Assembly (NCBI GenBank): GCA_004764695.1
Contig: SMSO01000032.1
Location: 22,501-86,500, forward strand
Length of the DNA: 64,000 bases
Source: Schizochytrium sp. TIO01
Taxonomy: Eukaryota; Sar; Bigyra; Thraustochytrida; Thraustochytriidae
Reading direction: 5' to 3'
The translations under genes were made by a program, and so were the position numbers. The notes below the pieces were generated by a model. The model had not been told where the DNA came from. It made no database searches and saw nothing but the letters and a program-made list of their open reading frames with translations. Below, in pieces: positions 37,126-47,709 of this stretch; within the stretch, counting starts at the first letter, position 1, and each line of letters opens with the position of its first letter.

Positions 37126-38772
37126 TCAAAAGTCAATATCGATGCTAGATGCTGAATCATTCGATCGATTGTTTCGATTAGTTTGTGGCGGACTAACAAT
37201 GCCATTTGCCGATGCTACATTAAACTGGGATCCAAAATGACCATAGAAATCCTTTGAGTAGTGACCATTTGGCGTTTCATATGCACTTGAGGTCATATTG
37301 GTACTAGGTGTTCCTGAGTAAAACCTTTTCCAATTCAACACCAGGAAAAGTGCCGCAAGTAAGCCCACAAATCCACCGACCGAAGCCCCTACTACTACAG
37401 TTACTGTGGAAACTGATTCTTCGGAGAGAGTCTCTTCGGAACTTGTTGGCTTTACTGTTGGAGACCTTGTCGTGGCAAGGCTGGAGCCAACAACCACTGA
37501 CATAATTCGATCAGCGTGTGTTGCGAAGTTGCCTCGTGCTGTCGTATCATCAGCATCTGTTGACGTCCATCCGATGATTTGTAAATGATCAAGCTCTGTT
37601 GGTTGGTAATACCAACGACCAGGAAGCCATACATCATCGAATTCGGTGCATTCAGGATCATTGTACGATAATTTAGGACAGTTGCTGCTATCAATCGGGA
37701 CAAGACCATCATTTTCTCTAAGATGTTGAGGTTGATCAATTGAGCCAATTAAATTCGCAAATGGACTTAGTCCAGCCCACATGAGTAAAGAAGCCTCCGC
37801 CGCGAACCCACACTGTGAAGAATTGCTCTCGCTGCATCTGTACTTAAAATCTGTGCGTTCAGTAGCAAAGGCAAAGTAGTATGTGTCTGGGTACGCTTGT
37901 TGACCAGCAGTATTTTGTGCGTACGCTCCTGCTGGAGATAAATCGAAGGGCGCCAGGTCTGTGTTGTTCACCGACCAGATTGGATTTGACTCCATACGAT
38001 CAAAAAACTCCCCTACAGTTTCATTTGCTAACTTTGTGATATTCCACTGATCGAGATCAAAGCCATAAATGCTTTCAACAAAGGTGTCGTCGGTGATGCC
38101 TGCAAAGCTTAAAATAACAACAGCAATTACGCGCACAATATCAGTACCCAGAATATCTGTCAGGGTACTTCCATCGTGTGTAGCAGAAAAAGATGTCAGA
38201 CTTTTGAGCATATTGCCCTGTTTCGAGAATAATGGCGAGAGCTCTAGAGCCGGGGTTCCATCTATTTCATCTTGTAAGCCTTCTTGAAGGAGTATTTCAA
38301 TCTTGCGGATTGTGGAGCCTCCCATACTGTGTCCTAGAATATGAATGCGGTTCTCTGTTGACCACTCCGGGTAGAAACCCTGACCTGAATAGTCTTTTCC
38401 GTACCGTTGATGCCCATGACGTTCACTGTGTACTTTGCCATAGTCAACACGTGTGCCCATGATCTGCGCGTATAGCTCACAAGCACGGTCATGGTTACTG
38501 CTTACAGGACCAACTTCTGCTTGATATACGGTGAATCCGCGGGTTGCAAACTCATTTATATACACCCAATACGGGAAACCAAAAAATTCATCAGGTCCGA
38601 AGCCACCAAGACCATGCACGAAAACCGCAATCTCGTCGGCATTTGCATGCCTTCCTTCGAAAATGATGCAAAAGAGGGCTGCATAAAAAACATGCCATAA
38701 CCAGCCATGGCTAGAACCGACACAGCGTGGTACAAAATAAGAAGTGCCTTGTCTCTGCAAATATGTTTTCAT
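37126..38772 (-). CDS. Secretory, membrane-anchored lipase of bacterial family I.5 type
   Basis: 548 aa from a true ATG. A hydrophobic stretch (~23-40) serves as signal sequence. The alpha/beta-hydrolase domain (~46-425) closely follows thermophilic Bacillus/Geobacillus lipases (family I.5): oxyanion region V-H-G-L-G-G, nucleophile elbow GHSMGG (S149), acid in E-N-D-G-L-V (D355) and His in D-H-L-Q-I-I-G (H396). The zinc site that defines this family is retained: D95 (SSNHDRA), H115 and H121 (VHSERHGH) and D241 (FDLDQW). A Ser/Thr-rich stalk and one transmembrane helix (~457-480) follow, then a ~65-residue polar, Asn/Ser-rich cytosolic tail. This topology puts the lipase outside the cell or in a lumen. 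It would hydrolyse acylglycerols. It is transcribed divergently from the PqiA-domain gene. Confidence 0.88.
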   Translation of the reverse strand: MKTYLQRQGTSYFVPRCVGSSHGWLWHVFYAALFCIIFEGRHANADEIAVFVHGLGGFGPDEFFGFPYWVYINEFATRGFTVYQAEVGPVSSNHDRACELYAQIMGTRVDYGKVHSERHGHQRYGKDYSGQGFYPEWSTENRIHILGHSMGGSTIRKIEILLQEGLQDEIDGTPALELSPLFSKQGNMLKSLTSFSATHDGSTLTDILGTDIVRVIAVVILSFAGITDDTFVESIYGFDLDQWNITKLANETVGEFFDRMESNPIWSVNNTDLAPFDLSPAGAYAQNTAGQQAYPDTYYFAFATERTDFKYRCSESNSSQCGFAAEASLLMWAGLSPFANLIGSIDQPQHLRENDGLVPIDSSNCPKLSYNDPECTEFDDVWLPGRWYYQPTELDHLQIIGWTSTDADDTTARGNFATHADRIMSVVVGSSLATTRSPTVKPTSSEETLSEESVSTVTVVVGASVGGFVGLLAALFLVLNWKRFYSGTPSTNMTSSAYETPNGHYSKDFYGHFGSQFNVASANGIVSPPQTNRNNRSNDSASSIDIDF

Positions 38773-40398
38773 TTTTTCTAGCTTGATGTGGTGCTGCTAA
38801 ACGAATTCTGCAGTTTGCCACAGGTTTCAAGATTGCTCAATTTCGCTATGCTTTAAAATTGCTTCATTGCAACTATTCAGCCTCTTTTAAGAAAGGCAGT
38901 AGTTCCATAGGGCTCATGAGTAATGTTTTCGGATCCCGCGACTCGTACCATATATAAAATATTAATGAAAATATAATCCCTCAATCAAAATGGACAATTA
39001 TCATTCTTTGAAGATTGTCTTATTTTTGTTTTTCAAAAGCGAGATCAACATATTTTATATTTGCAACGCCTATTGACTATTCTCAAAATAAACCTGCTGC
39101 ATTGTACTTAAGATGGGCATCATTTTTCTAAAACTGGCACCTTTATTATTTTGCTCTGGCCGTCGAAGATTGCATATAGTTTTTGTAAGCACGCATTCTT
39201 AATTTACTAGAGGTCTCCTACTCAAGCTTGACGTCAATTCCTAATGTTGTTTACCGATATCTCGCTACTCACTGAAACATTACTGTAGCCTGAAGGTACA
39301 TTCAAAAATCGTCGTATTGTTCACAAGAATGATGCACGGGGAAGTACGAAGAGGAAGTACGACTCCCTAAACACAATCCACGAGCTTGTGCCATGAAATA
39401 TGCACAAGCACATCTTATCATTAACGGGTACAAGATACGCCTCTGCAAATGCATTTCTTGCCGTACGGAACCAAAACAGACCTCGCGATGAATGTACTGC
39501 ATTTAAGAAACACAACCCAAGTCTTGCGTTCGTATGCGTAGACCACAAGACACATATAATATGTCCCGTCTGGTACAGCGTACATATTGGTATTCATTCA
39601 ATCTTTTGTAGGTATACATACGAGTTGAAGCACTTTGTATGGGACTACGTGCAAGGACTGAAACTCGACATTAACAGCCCAAATCATCGCTGCAAGTATC
39701 CAATCCAACATACGAATACCTCATGCTAGTATGCTTTGTGCGTCAGATTGCGAATGTGGCGCTCGATGCTTGGCATGTAGTACTTCTACAAAGCAGCCAC
39801 GCTGTACTTCCCTCAAGCTGAGTTTTAAAACCTGAGTAAGATCGAACGACATTGAGTCTAGAAAGATCTTATCATAGAAGAAGATGATGAAGTATTGACA
39901 TAGCTTTGATTAATTTGAGTACTTGTCCATGCATCGCACCTACTTCGGAAGCGTGCATAATAGAAACGCGTATTATTTCAGCCCAAATTGTAGTCTACGT
40001 TCGAAGTTCCTATCTTTTGAAAGTTCAACGAACAGACCCAGCCAAGAAAAAGTGACTATAGCCCGCATATCTAATTTTGAGACGCTTTTCATTGAATAAT
40101 TAAGGAGCTGATAGTCATACTTTCGTTCGCTATTCCTTTGCTTGGAAACGTATGTTTGCGCTGTCAAATAGAACTCAGAAAAAAGGTCAGCATCTGCATG
40201 TGCGAACGGCAAGCAAAAGCAATATCGAATGTGACAATTCGAAAATAAAAGTTGAAGATTGTCTCCTCACTCATATAAGTATTTACTTTCGACAGCTGAG
40301 GACAAACACGCAAAAGCAAGAGTTTCATGGATAACAGCAAATACAAAGCTTACAGCCCTAGCCTCTAAAAGGACGAGGCGCCAATTCATTGGCCAATC
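38773..40398. other. Divergent intergenic region, no gene recognised
   Basis: A 1.6-kb AT-rich spacer between the divergent lipase and PqiA-domain genes. Short frames on both strands (for example 39400-39729) carry no recognised domain. Promoters for both genes are expected here. Confidence 0.5.
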
Positions 40399-43300
40399 AT
40401 GAAAGCACAGCTTTGCATAGTTTTCCTCTTTCTCTTCATCAAAGTGTCTTTTGCAGACTTCTTGGCAGACTATCTTAATGACAAGACATTTGGCATTGAT
40501 CCAGGACCATGCCCGGGGCCATCCAAGAATGGCGATGTCTGTGTCGGACAGTGGGACAATTTACCCCCCCAAGCAAAAGAAATGCGAATTTGCTTGAGCA
40601 ACACGGATGACACATTTTGCGGCAAACTTGGAGATTTAATCATGAATGGAACTTTCACCATTTGGCAGCTTCAATGCAAAGACGTCTCCATCGCTGACAT
40701 TGCAATTACGTACCAGAAAACGAATGCCAATAGGCTACTGAACGCAACAGTGGATGCTTCGGATGTTCGTTTGGATTGCTCTGGTTGGGTTCGAATTCAA
40801 GATCTTGTGATTACAATAGCCGGCCTATCGCTCATTGTGACATTTGAGGGGCAATTTACACTTGATCAAACAGATCTTGCAGATGGCATTTCATTGAACT
40901 TAGGCGTTCAGTTTCAAACAAGTTCTACAACTTCGTTCAACACAGATCTTCCAGAACAGCTTTTAATTCCATACGACGAATGCCGCCTGGACCCCAATCT
41001 TGGTCTTGAACTAAAAACAGGGGAAGAAGGCATTGAGAATCTCAAAGTCTGCCTTGGCACAGTGAATGACTGTGGTTTTGACATTGGCTTCCTTCTTGGC
41101 TCTGGCGCCTCCGATATTGTTATGACTGTGATCATTAGCATAGCAGAAGCTGTGATGAGTGGGGTAGTCTGCCAACTGCTGGAGGAAGCTGCTGTGCTAA
41201 GCGAGACAAACTCTCCAGGTCCACTCACTCAGGTTATGCTGGATATCAAAGCTCAAATTGATACATGGGGGTTAGCACAGGGGGAGAACGTTGCTGAGGC
41301 TGACCAAGACGCTCACATCTTAGCTACGTCACCCTACACAATGATCACACAAGCCGAGCTTGACGTGGCAATTGATTTCAACTCCAGTGCAGTAGTGGAA
41401 GCTGTGTCTGTCGCACTGAATGGATGGTTAGGTACTGCAAGTGAACAGCCCAAATACCACTCCAAACCTGTCGTGAACGAGTTGGTTGATCTCCTTACTG
41501 ATCCCAAAGGGTCCATGTATGTTGATCTAGAAGCCCTTGATGCTTCACCTGAAGTACTTTTCCCTCTCGATGTTACCAATGCCACCGTTGAGTTCGAGTA
41601 TGTTCAACTTGTAGGACTTAGTAATATCTCTACTTTTGAAATCCTTGATGTGGGAACTGACATTGCACTCGCTGATAGGTATCGCCGTACCTTTAACAAC
41701 ACAATTGAAATCGACGAAATTTACCTCTTCGTTCGAACCTTTCTTCGTCTTGAGCGCGGTGATTGGGTGACCGAGTCTTGTAAGTATCCATCAGGGACCT
41801 GCACCAGTGATGCAAGCGAGTTTACATTTACCTTCCAAGTCACTGTTCGTAATGTCTCACTCGAAGCAAGCGTCCTCGCCGTCATCGACCCGTCTCAAAT
41901 CTCTGACTTACAGATTGGTCAACTCTTCGATATTGACTATCAGAGTGAGCCTATCGGAGCATTCTCTAATGCGATTCGCTGCATTTCTCCAGCAGCTTAT
42001 GCCTTAAATGTGACAAATTTACGAGCAAGTGTAGGTGAAATTGATGATCCCAAGCTAACCGACTTTGATGGGGATGGACTCTCCGAATTTATAACTGAGA
42101 CAATCGAGCTTGGTACAGATCTCGCCAAGGGGGCACTAAGCACAAAGTTTCCTGGCATTGCGAATGGCCCAATTCGAGAGCTCATTAATGAAGTTCTCCT
42201 AGAAAACGTCACAGTCTTCGGACGTGACGCATCAACGGTCTGCGACGCATGGCAAGGTTCTAGTACAAGCAATGGAATTAACATGGAAACTGTTGATTTC
42301 CAAGGGCAGTTATTCTCTCCAGTATATGCTCTTGTAAATGAAGGCGTAGGAGGCAATCCAATCCTTGATACAGAAGTAGATCTCAATGATCTTATCCTTA
42401 CTCTTCTCGAATACAATGAAGACACATACGCTGATTTTCCTTTTACACGTCAGGACGAGCCCGAAGGATCGTGGAGACTTAAACCTGAATATGATAGCGC
42501 TAGCACACTTACGGCTTTCGAGACAGATGACTATCTATCCTTCACCTCGCTCACTTTTGGGAATGTAGATTCTTTATACAAGTTACTTTTAGCTTCAACA
42601 GAGACTGGAGGACTCCTTGTGGACTTTGGGATTGGTGGTTCACTTGCGTTCGCCAATGGCAGTGGGATAGAAGCGGAAAGACCGTTTACCATGTCGGTTG
42701 ATTTCGAAGCTAATATTGAGACCAGAGGTATTCTTGAAGAGGCTGAGCTCGAACTCATTTTCCACCAGCTCGACTTTTCAATGGAGCTCACTACACTGGC
42801 GTACAGTCCTGACTTCTTCTATGGGCTAACCTTTTCACAACTACAATACGCCCCGTGTCTTATGGCCATTGTTCGTCAAGTTGAATTCCGTGATGCAGCA
42901 CGTAAAGCTGCAGTCAAATCGCTAAGCTTCAAGGTTACACCCTTATTCTCAGCATCTACAAACCCTGACAATAAGGTTTCCGAAGCCTTGAATCTACTTG
43001 CCACAGAACAGCCCGAGCAGCGAGCCGAAGCACTGGTTAATACTCTTTTGGATGCTAGCTTTGACGCCATCCTAAATACCATTGAATACATACCTGATAA
43101 TCTTGGAGAGATAGTAGTTACTGTGTGCGAAGCTTCAGAGTCTCTTGCAGACATTCTCGACAATATACCGCTGGGCAATTTCTTTCCAAACTTTACAGAA
43201 ATCATCGATGAATGCACAGGCGATATTGTCCCTCTGCCAACGATTTTAGAAGCAGAACGCTTCGTCTTTCCAGAAGACTACCCTAGCACTGTTATTAATG

Positions 43301-46300
43301 TGCAAGAGTCGGCAACACTGCAATTAATTCGCCAAGGCTTACAGGTTCTAAAGGGAGACACCCTTGAAGCAGTTTTAACAGCCCTTGCGAATTCTTCGGG
43401 TAGCGCTCTTGCAGATCTGTTCGAGCTGGAGAACCCCAACAATCCTGAGGATGGAAATGTGACCCTCGTACTTCCTTTGACAAGCTTGGGCTTAAGCGTA
43501 GATTTAATGGATGAATTTAACCCAGGTTTCAGAGCTGGATTTGATTCCCTCAGCATTGTCGGTTTCAGTCGATTGCTAAAATCCTTCAATCTTCTTGAAC
43601 CTGTTGGGAGCCTGACTACTCGAAGCCGAGTGAGCTTTCAAGATAGTGACCCAGTGGAGATTGTTTTTGCAACATCGTTAGAACTTGATGGGTCGGCCGT
43701 TGGTGAAGCTGCAGGCACTATAGTTCGAGAAGAAGTCAATGTCAGTATATTTGTGAGTGACCTTGAACTTATTGTTGACGTTGTCAGTGCTCTCAATAGC
43801 GAATTTCTAGAAAATCTTACGTTTTCACAACTTCTAAGCATTGATGCGTCTCAGAGTTTCTCCTTGGGTGATCATTTCATGGGTTGCCTCTTTGCCGCAG
43901 TCTATGATGATGGCCTTTTTATACGAAGTTTAGAGCTTACACTAGGAGAATTGGGCGGGGTCAGCCTGGTTTCTTCACGTGAAATTTTAAGTGAAGGCAT
44001 GGAAAAGTTGGTGGATGCCATTGTGGATATATCCACGTATTTCTACGCTGAGGTGGCCACAAACATCTTCCAAAATTGTGTTCGTGAATACATAAACTCG
44101 ATCATAAGTGCCGCCATGGGTCTTTCATCGTGCCCTGAAGCCAGCAGCATTTCGCCCCCACCCCTTAGTGGCGACGAGCGCATCCTTCGCTTCTCGACAT
44201 GGGATGCTTTGACCAGTGTTTCGTCATTTTGGTTTGATACCATAGTACCTGAGAAGTATGCTTCCGTAAATGCTGCTGTGAATGCAGCATTCAACAACCT
44301 GGTATTTTTTAACACAGAAGCATCAATCGGTGATCAGTCTTTCTCCATGAGCATACCGCTAGTCTACAATAGTATAAAATATGGTACTGTAGACTTGGGT
44401 ATTGCAGATGTCACAATTACGAACCTAGGTAGTTTTAGTGATCTGCGTTTGGCAGTTCCATTCAATAGTATTGGGGAACCAATGTTCAGGGTCGCTGCTG
44501 CGTCAAGTACTCGTCTACTTGCTTCTCCTAATGAGAGAAGCTCAGACTCATTTGAATACATCACACAGACAAACATTCTCATCGATGGGCCGTTGGAGAT
44601 TAATGGAAAGTTTTCGTTGAATGCTACAGACCTCTTTCGCGACTACCCGAACATGGTAAACCAACTTGATATTACACTAGCTGTCTCTGACATTGAATTA
44701 GGTCTAAGACTACTCTTAGAGATTGATCTTGTTGATCTCATGGGTGTGCAATTTAAGAGTTTTGGATCTATCAGCGAAATTCCATGCGCCTTAGTTCCAG
44801 TAAAAGCGCTGCAGCCTTTAGATTTCAATCTATCTACAAGAGACATTACAATAACGGTGGGGTGTGCAGGCGAGTGTGATTTCCCGCTCATCAACTATCT
44901 GGAAGATGGCAGTGTTTTTACAAATGAGAATGGAGACACGATCAGTGAACTGTTTGACGAATTCGTGGAATACGTAAATGGGTATCTGGTGACCCAAGGT
45001 GCACAAGAGTTGATCAATATAGCCATCTCTCAGGCTGAACAAAACTGTGCTGCGATTACAGAGATCGCAGAGGACCTGTTGACATTTGACGAAATACAGA
45101 AGAACGACATGGCTTCTTTGTTCGCATACATCTTTTTGGGTGGGTGTGGCGTAGCTGGCATAGTAGCTTTGGCTTTGGTACCTCTTCACCGTCTTCGTGA
45201 GAGACGACAGGTTGCAAAACACTTGACTGGGGAACTTCCAGCAAGTAGCCATGGCAACGCAAATTTAGCATCTGACATGGGTCTTTTGGAGCTTCGTATG
45301 AAAAGTCTCTTTCAGCATCCCGCCACGCCACTGGTAGCGCGGTATTTTATTCCATTTGTGCAAATCATGAATGTGGTAGGGTTAGTGATTGCAATCGGTT
45401 TCTCTGATGCAGCTAATATCACAATGTCACTTACCATTTTTGGAGCACAAACAGAGACTGTAGCACTGGTTCCCTTTACGTTGTTCTCAACGATCAATGA
45501 TACATGGAATTCTGGTGCCTGGCCACTTGCTCTTCTCATTACTGTGGCTTCATGTATGTGGCCCATCGTGAAAAACCTGGCACTCCTCTTCCTATGGTTC
45601 GCACCAAGTACAATTGTGAGTGCAGCAAGACGCCGTGCGATTCTAGAGTACCTTGACATGCTGGGCAAGTGGTCATTTCTGGACGTGTTTGTCATTGTAA
45701 TAACTCTGGCAGCGCTGCGTAACTATGTGGTAGGGGCCTACTATGCAAACCTATCGTTTCTTGACACAGATGTTCTCATTACAGACGTGAATGTCACACC
45801 TGAAAATGGTCTTACCCTCTTGTGTTTTGTTGCAGCATTGTCTTTGATCATCAACCATATCGTGCTAGTCATACATGACAAAATTGATACCTCCAATCGT
45901 CTATGCGAGGCACGCGCGACAGGTCGCGAAAAGGCAATGCAAAGTACTCCAGCAATTGCAATGGACAAATTGAGAATTATATCTTATAAATTTGTAGGTA
46001 CTACAAGAACAGGTCAAGTTCGTGCCGTAGATTTTCGTATGGCCAAAGGGCTTGTCTTCCTGCTGCTGCTATCCTTTTCTCTTATTTGTGCAGGTATATC
46101 AGTACCGCTGATTACATTTGAACTTCGAGGCCTCCTTGGTTTGCTTTTGGAAGTGATCTCCAAAGACTCTCCTGTGCTTGGCTCTCAATTAAACATCAAG
46201 ACATACTCTGTCCTTGGAATGGGTCGTGTTTTAGGCGAATCAGCCACAGACACGACATGGGAAACAGCAGTGATTGGATTTTTCAAGACAATGTTTGCCA

Positions 46301-47094
46301 TATCTGTATATGTAGCTCCTCTTCTGCTTCTAGCGATGCTTGCAATTCTATTCCTTCTTCCAATGAATCTGAATATGAGCAAGTCAGTCTTTTTTTGGAC
46401 AAAGATCAATTCATATTGGTCTGGCTTGGAGATTTTTCTAGTAGCTATAATTCTTGGATTGCTAGAACTCGGTATCGTGACACAGTTTATCACTGATTTT
46501 ATCACAGATGATACTTGCTCACAAATCAAAGCGGCCATTGAGCTTGCGGTGTCAGATCCAGAGAAAGATGGCGTGTGTTTCACAATCCATTCATACTTGG
46601 AACCTACTAGTGTGCTTCTTTTCATGGGTCTCAGTTTTCAACTTGTTGCCTTTTACATAATCACCGTCATTTCGTCTACGGTGATTGCAGATCGGAACTA
46701 CGCAGCGTACCGGAACATTCATAATGATGCAAAACCAAAACGTATGAGTATGCTCAATCGCTGGTTGCTGCAAAAGTTTACAAGCCTAGAAGTAGCTCCG
46801 GATGCCCGCCAGTCTCATGGGCGAGGCCCAGCTCCAGTACAAGGACCATTTACATTGCTGGAAGAAGCTGGAGCAGATGCAGTAAGCAAAGACTTTGCTG
46901 ACCCAGTTTTCTCATGTCCATGCCACCCACGTACTATTTACAAGTTATGTTGCGATTTTGAAGCTGGTCAGCGAAAAGCAGAGGCCCGTATTGACGCCTG
47001 GCATGCACGAATTGATGCCCTGAGCGACTCGCGGGTCCAAGATAGTAATTTGTCAAAAACTCAACATATTGAGCGATCACCTTTTCCTTTGTGA
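40399..47094 (+). CDS. Giant lumenal repeat protein with C-terminal PqiA-like membrane domain (2231 aa)
   Basis: The protein starts at a true ATG with a clear signal peptide (MKAQLCIVFLFLFIKVSFA). Residues ~20-1565 form a Cys-poor, acidic, beta-rich lumenal region with many N-x-S/T sequons. It contains at least four diverged modules in which an amphipathic strand pair is followed by L-T-F-S-Q-L or a similar motif and a C-L-x-x-x-V block: about 470-560, 680-900, 1060-1240 and 1390-1490. These resemble lipid-binding BPI/TULIP-type or related beta-barrel repeats, but the fold is inference. A membrane helix at ~1570-1592 leads into a multipass region (~1645-2120) whose G-K-W-S-F-L-D-V-F-V (~1755) and P-x-x-K-N-L-A-L-L-F motifs match bacterial PqiA. 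Bacterial PqiA works with an MCE protein to move lipids between membranes. A ~110-residue cytosolic tail has a Cys/His-rich patch (SCPCHPRTIYKLCCDF). Confidence 0.7.
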   Translation: MKAQLCIVFLFLFIKVSFADFLADYLNDKTFGIDPGPCPGPSKNGDVCVGQWDNLPPQAKEMRICLSNTDDTFCGKLGDLIMNGTFTIWQLQCKDVSIADIAITYQKTNANRLLNATVDASDVRLDCSGWVRIQDLVITIAGLSLIVTFEGQFTLDQTDLADGISLNLGVQFQTSSTTSFNTDLPEQLLIPYDECRLDPNLGLELKTGEEGIENLKVCLGTVNDCGFDIGFLLGSGASDIVMTVIISIAEAVMSGVVCQLLEEAAVLSETNSPGPLTQVMLDIKAQIDTWGLAQGENVAEADQDAHILATSPYTMITQAELDVAIDFNSSAVVEAVSVALNGWLGTASEQPKYHSKPVVNELVDLLTDPKGSMYVDLEALDASPEVLFPLDVTNATVEFEYVQLVGLSNISTFEILDVGTDIALADRYRRTFNNTIEIDEIYLFVRTFLRLERGDWVTESCKYPSGTCTSDASEFTFTFQVTVRNVSLEASVLAVIDPSQISDLQIGQLFDIDYQSEPIGAFSNAIRCISPAAYALNVTNLRASVGEIDDPKLTDFDGDGLSEFITETIELGTDLAKGALSTKFPGIANGPIRELINEVLLENVTVFGRDASTVCDAWQGSSTSNGINMETVDFQGQLFSPVYALVNEGVGGNPILDTEVDLNDLILTLLEYNEDTYADFPFTRQDEPEGSWRLKPEYDSASTLTAFETDDYLSFTSLTFGNVDSLYKLLLASTETGGLLVDFGIGGSLAFANGSGIEAERPFTMSVDFEANIETRGILEEAELELIFHQLDFSMELTTLAYSPDFFYGLTFSQLQYAPCLMAIVRQVEFRDAARKAAVKSLSFKVTPLFSASTNPDNKVSEALNLLATEQPEQRAEALVNTLLDASFDAILNTIEYIPDNLGEIVVTVCEASESLADILDNIPLGNFFPNFTEIIDECTGDIVPLPTILEAERFVFPEDYPSTVINVQESATLQLIRQGLQVLKGDTLEAVLTALANSSGSALADLFELENPNNPEDGNVTLVLPLTSLGLSVDLMDEFNPGFRAGFDSLSIVGFSRLLKSFNLLEPVGSLTTRSRVSFQDSDPVEIVFATSLELDGSAVGEAAGTIVREEVNVSIFVSDLELIVDVVSALNSEFLENLTFSQLLSIDASQSFSLGDHFMGCLFAAVYDDGLFIRSLELTLGELGGVSLVSSREILSEGMEKLVDAIVDISTYFYAEVATNIFQNCVREYINSIISAAMGLSSCPEASSISPPPLSGDERILRFSTWDALTSVSSFWFDTIVPEKYASVNAAVNAAFNNLVFFNTEASIGDQSFSMSIPLVYNSIKYGTVDLGIADVTITNLGSFSDLRLAVPFNSIGEPMFRVAAASSTRLLASPNERSSDSFEYITQTNILIDGPLEINGKFSLNATDLFRDYPNMVNQLDITLAVSDIELGLRLLLEIDLVDLMGVQFKSFGSISEIPCALVPVKALQPLDFNLSTRDITITVGCAGECDFPLINYLEDGSVFTNENGDTISELFDEFVEYVNGYLVTQGAQELINIAISQAEQNCAAITEIAEDLLTFDEIQKNDMASLFAYIFLGGCGVAGIVALALVPLHRLRERRQVAKHLTGELPASSHGNANLASDMGLLELRMKSLFQHPATPLVARYFIPFVQIMNVVGLVIAIGFSDAANITMSLTIFGAQTETVALVPFTLFSTINDTWNSGAWPLALLITVASCMWPIVKNLALLFLWFAPSTIVSAARRRAILEYLDMLGKWSFLDVFVIVITLAALRNYVVGAYYANLSFLDTDVLITDVNVTPENGLTLLCFVAALSLIINHIVLVIHDKIDTSNRLCEARATGREKAMQSTPAIAMDKLRIISYKFVGTTRTGQVRAVDFRMAKGLVFLLLLSFSLICAGISVPLITFELRGLLGLLLEVISKDSPVLGSQLNIKTYSVLGMGRVLGESATDTTWETAVIGFFKTMFAISVYVAPLLLLAMLAILFLLPMNLNMSKSVFFWTKINSYWSGLEIFLVAIILGLLELGIVTQFITDFITDDTCSQIKAAIELAVSDPEKDGVCFTIHSYLEPTSVLLFMGLSFQLVAFYIITVISSTVIADRNYAAYRNIHNDAKPKRMSMLNRWLLQKFTSLEVAPDARQSHGRGPAPVQGPFTLLEEAGADAVSKDFADPVFSCPCHPRTIYKLCCDFEAGQRKAEARIDAWHARIDALSDSRVQDSNLSKTQHIERSPFPL

Positions 47095-47709
47095 AGAAAG
47101 CGTCTTGGCTTCATGTCCAGTAAGAGAAGGAACTACCTGAAATGAACAGTTAGGAATCGTAGCAGGGTCAAGGTCGGAAAGCTCTATCGTATGGTCATGC
47201 GGGCGGAACCTTAAATTCTATTCTCTTCAAGCAGCATATAAGTCCTGCGCTCAGGCTTTCTTTTTTCTCAAAAAATAAAAATTAAAATAATTTTTTTGTC
47301 TCTTGAACCAGTGGCATGAGAAATCAGCGCATAAGCCCCTCGGAAAATTATCTCCACGACAAGTTTTATTAGGAAACAAATGGGTGATTCTTGCCACGAG
47401 AAAGAAATTCAGGTGGGGGCAAAGGCAGACAGGCATGCAAAGCAGTAGAACAAAAGTGATTATCCAGGGCATACGCTTAAATACTTTGACTTTTGCAGCA
47501 ACTCAATGCTTCGTTAGAATACGAATTACCTCAATTTTAAAAGTATCATTATTTCATCATCGCCAATAACAACCTAGACAATAATGAGAGGAAAGAAAAG
47601 GAATGTTCGCGAGGAGGAGAATTGCATTACTCGCAAACACCAATAATTAAGAGAGAGAGAGGAAGAAAGCAAAATAAGGAAAACGGTGGACTTCCTGTAA
47701 GTATATGAA
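47095..47709. other. Convergent 3' spacer
   Basis: About 600 bp between convergent stop codons, with A/T-rich runs and GA-rich sequence (47640-47670). No gene is recognised. Confidence 0.45.
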
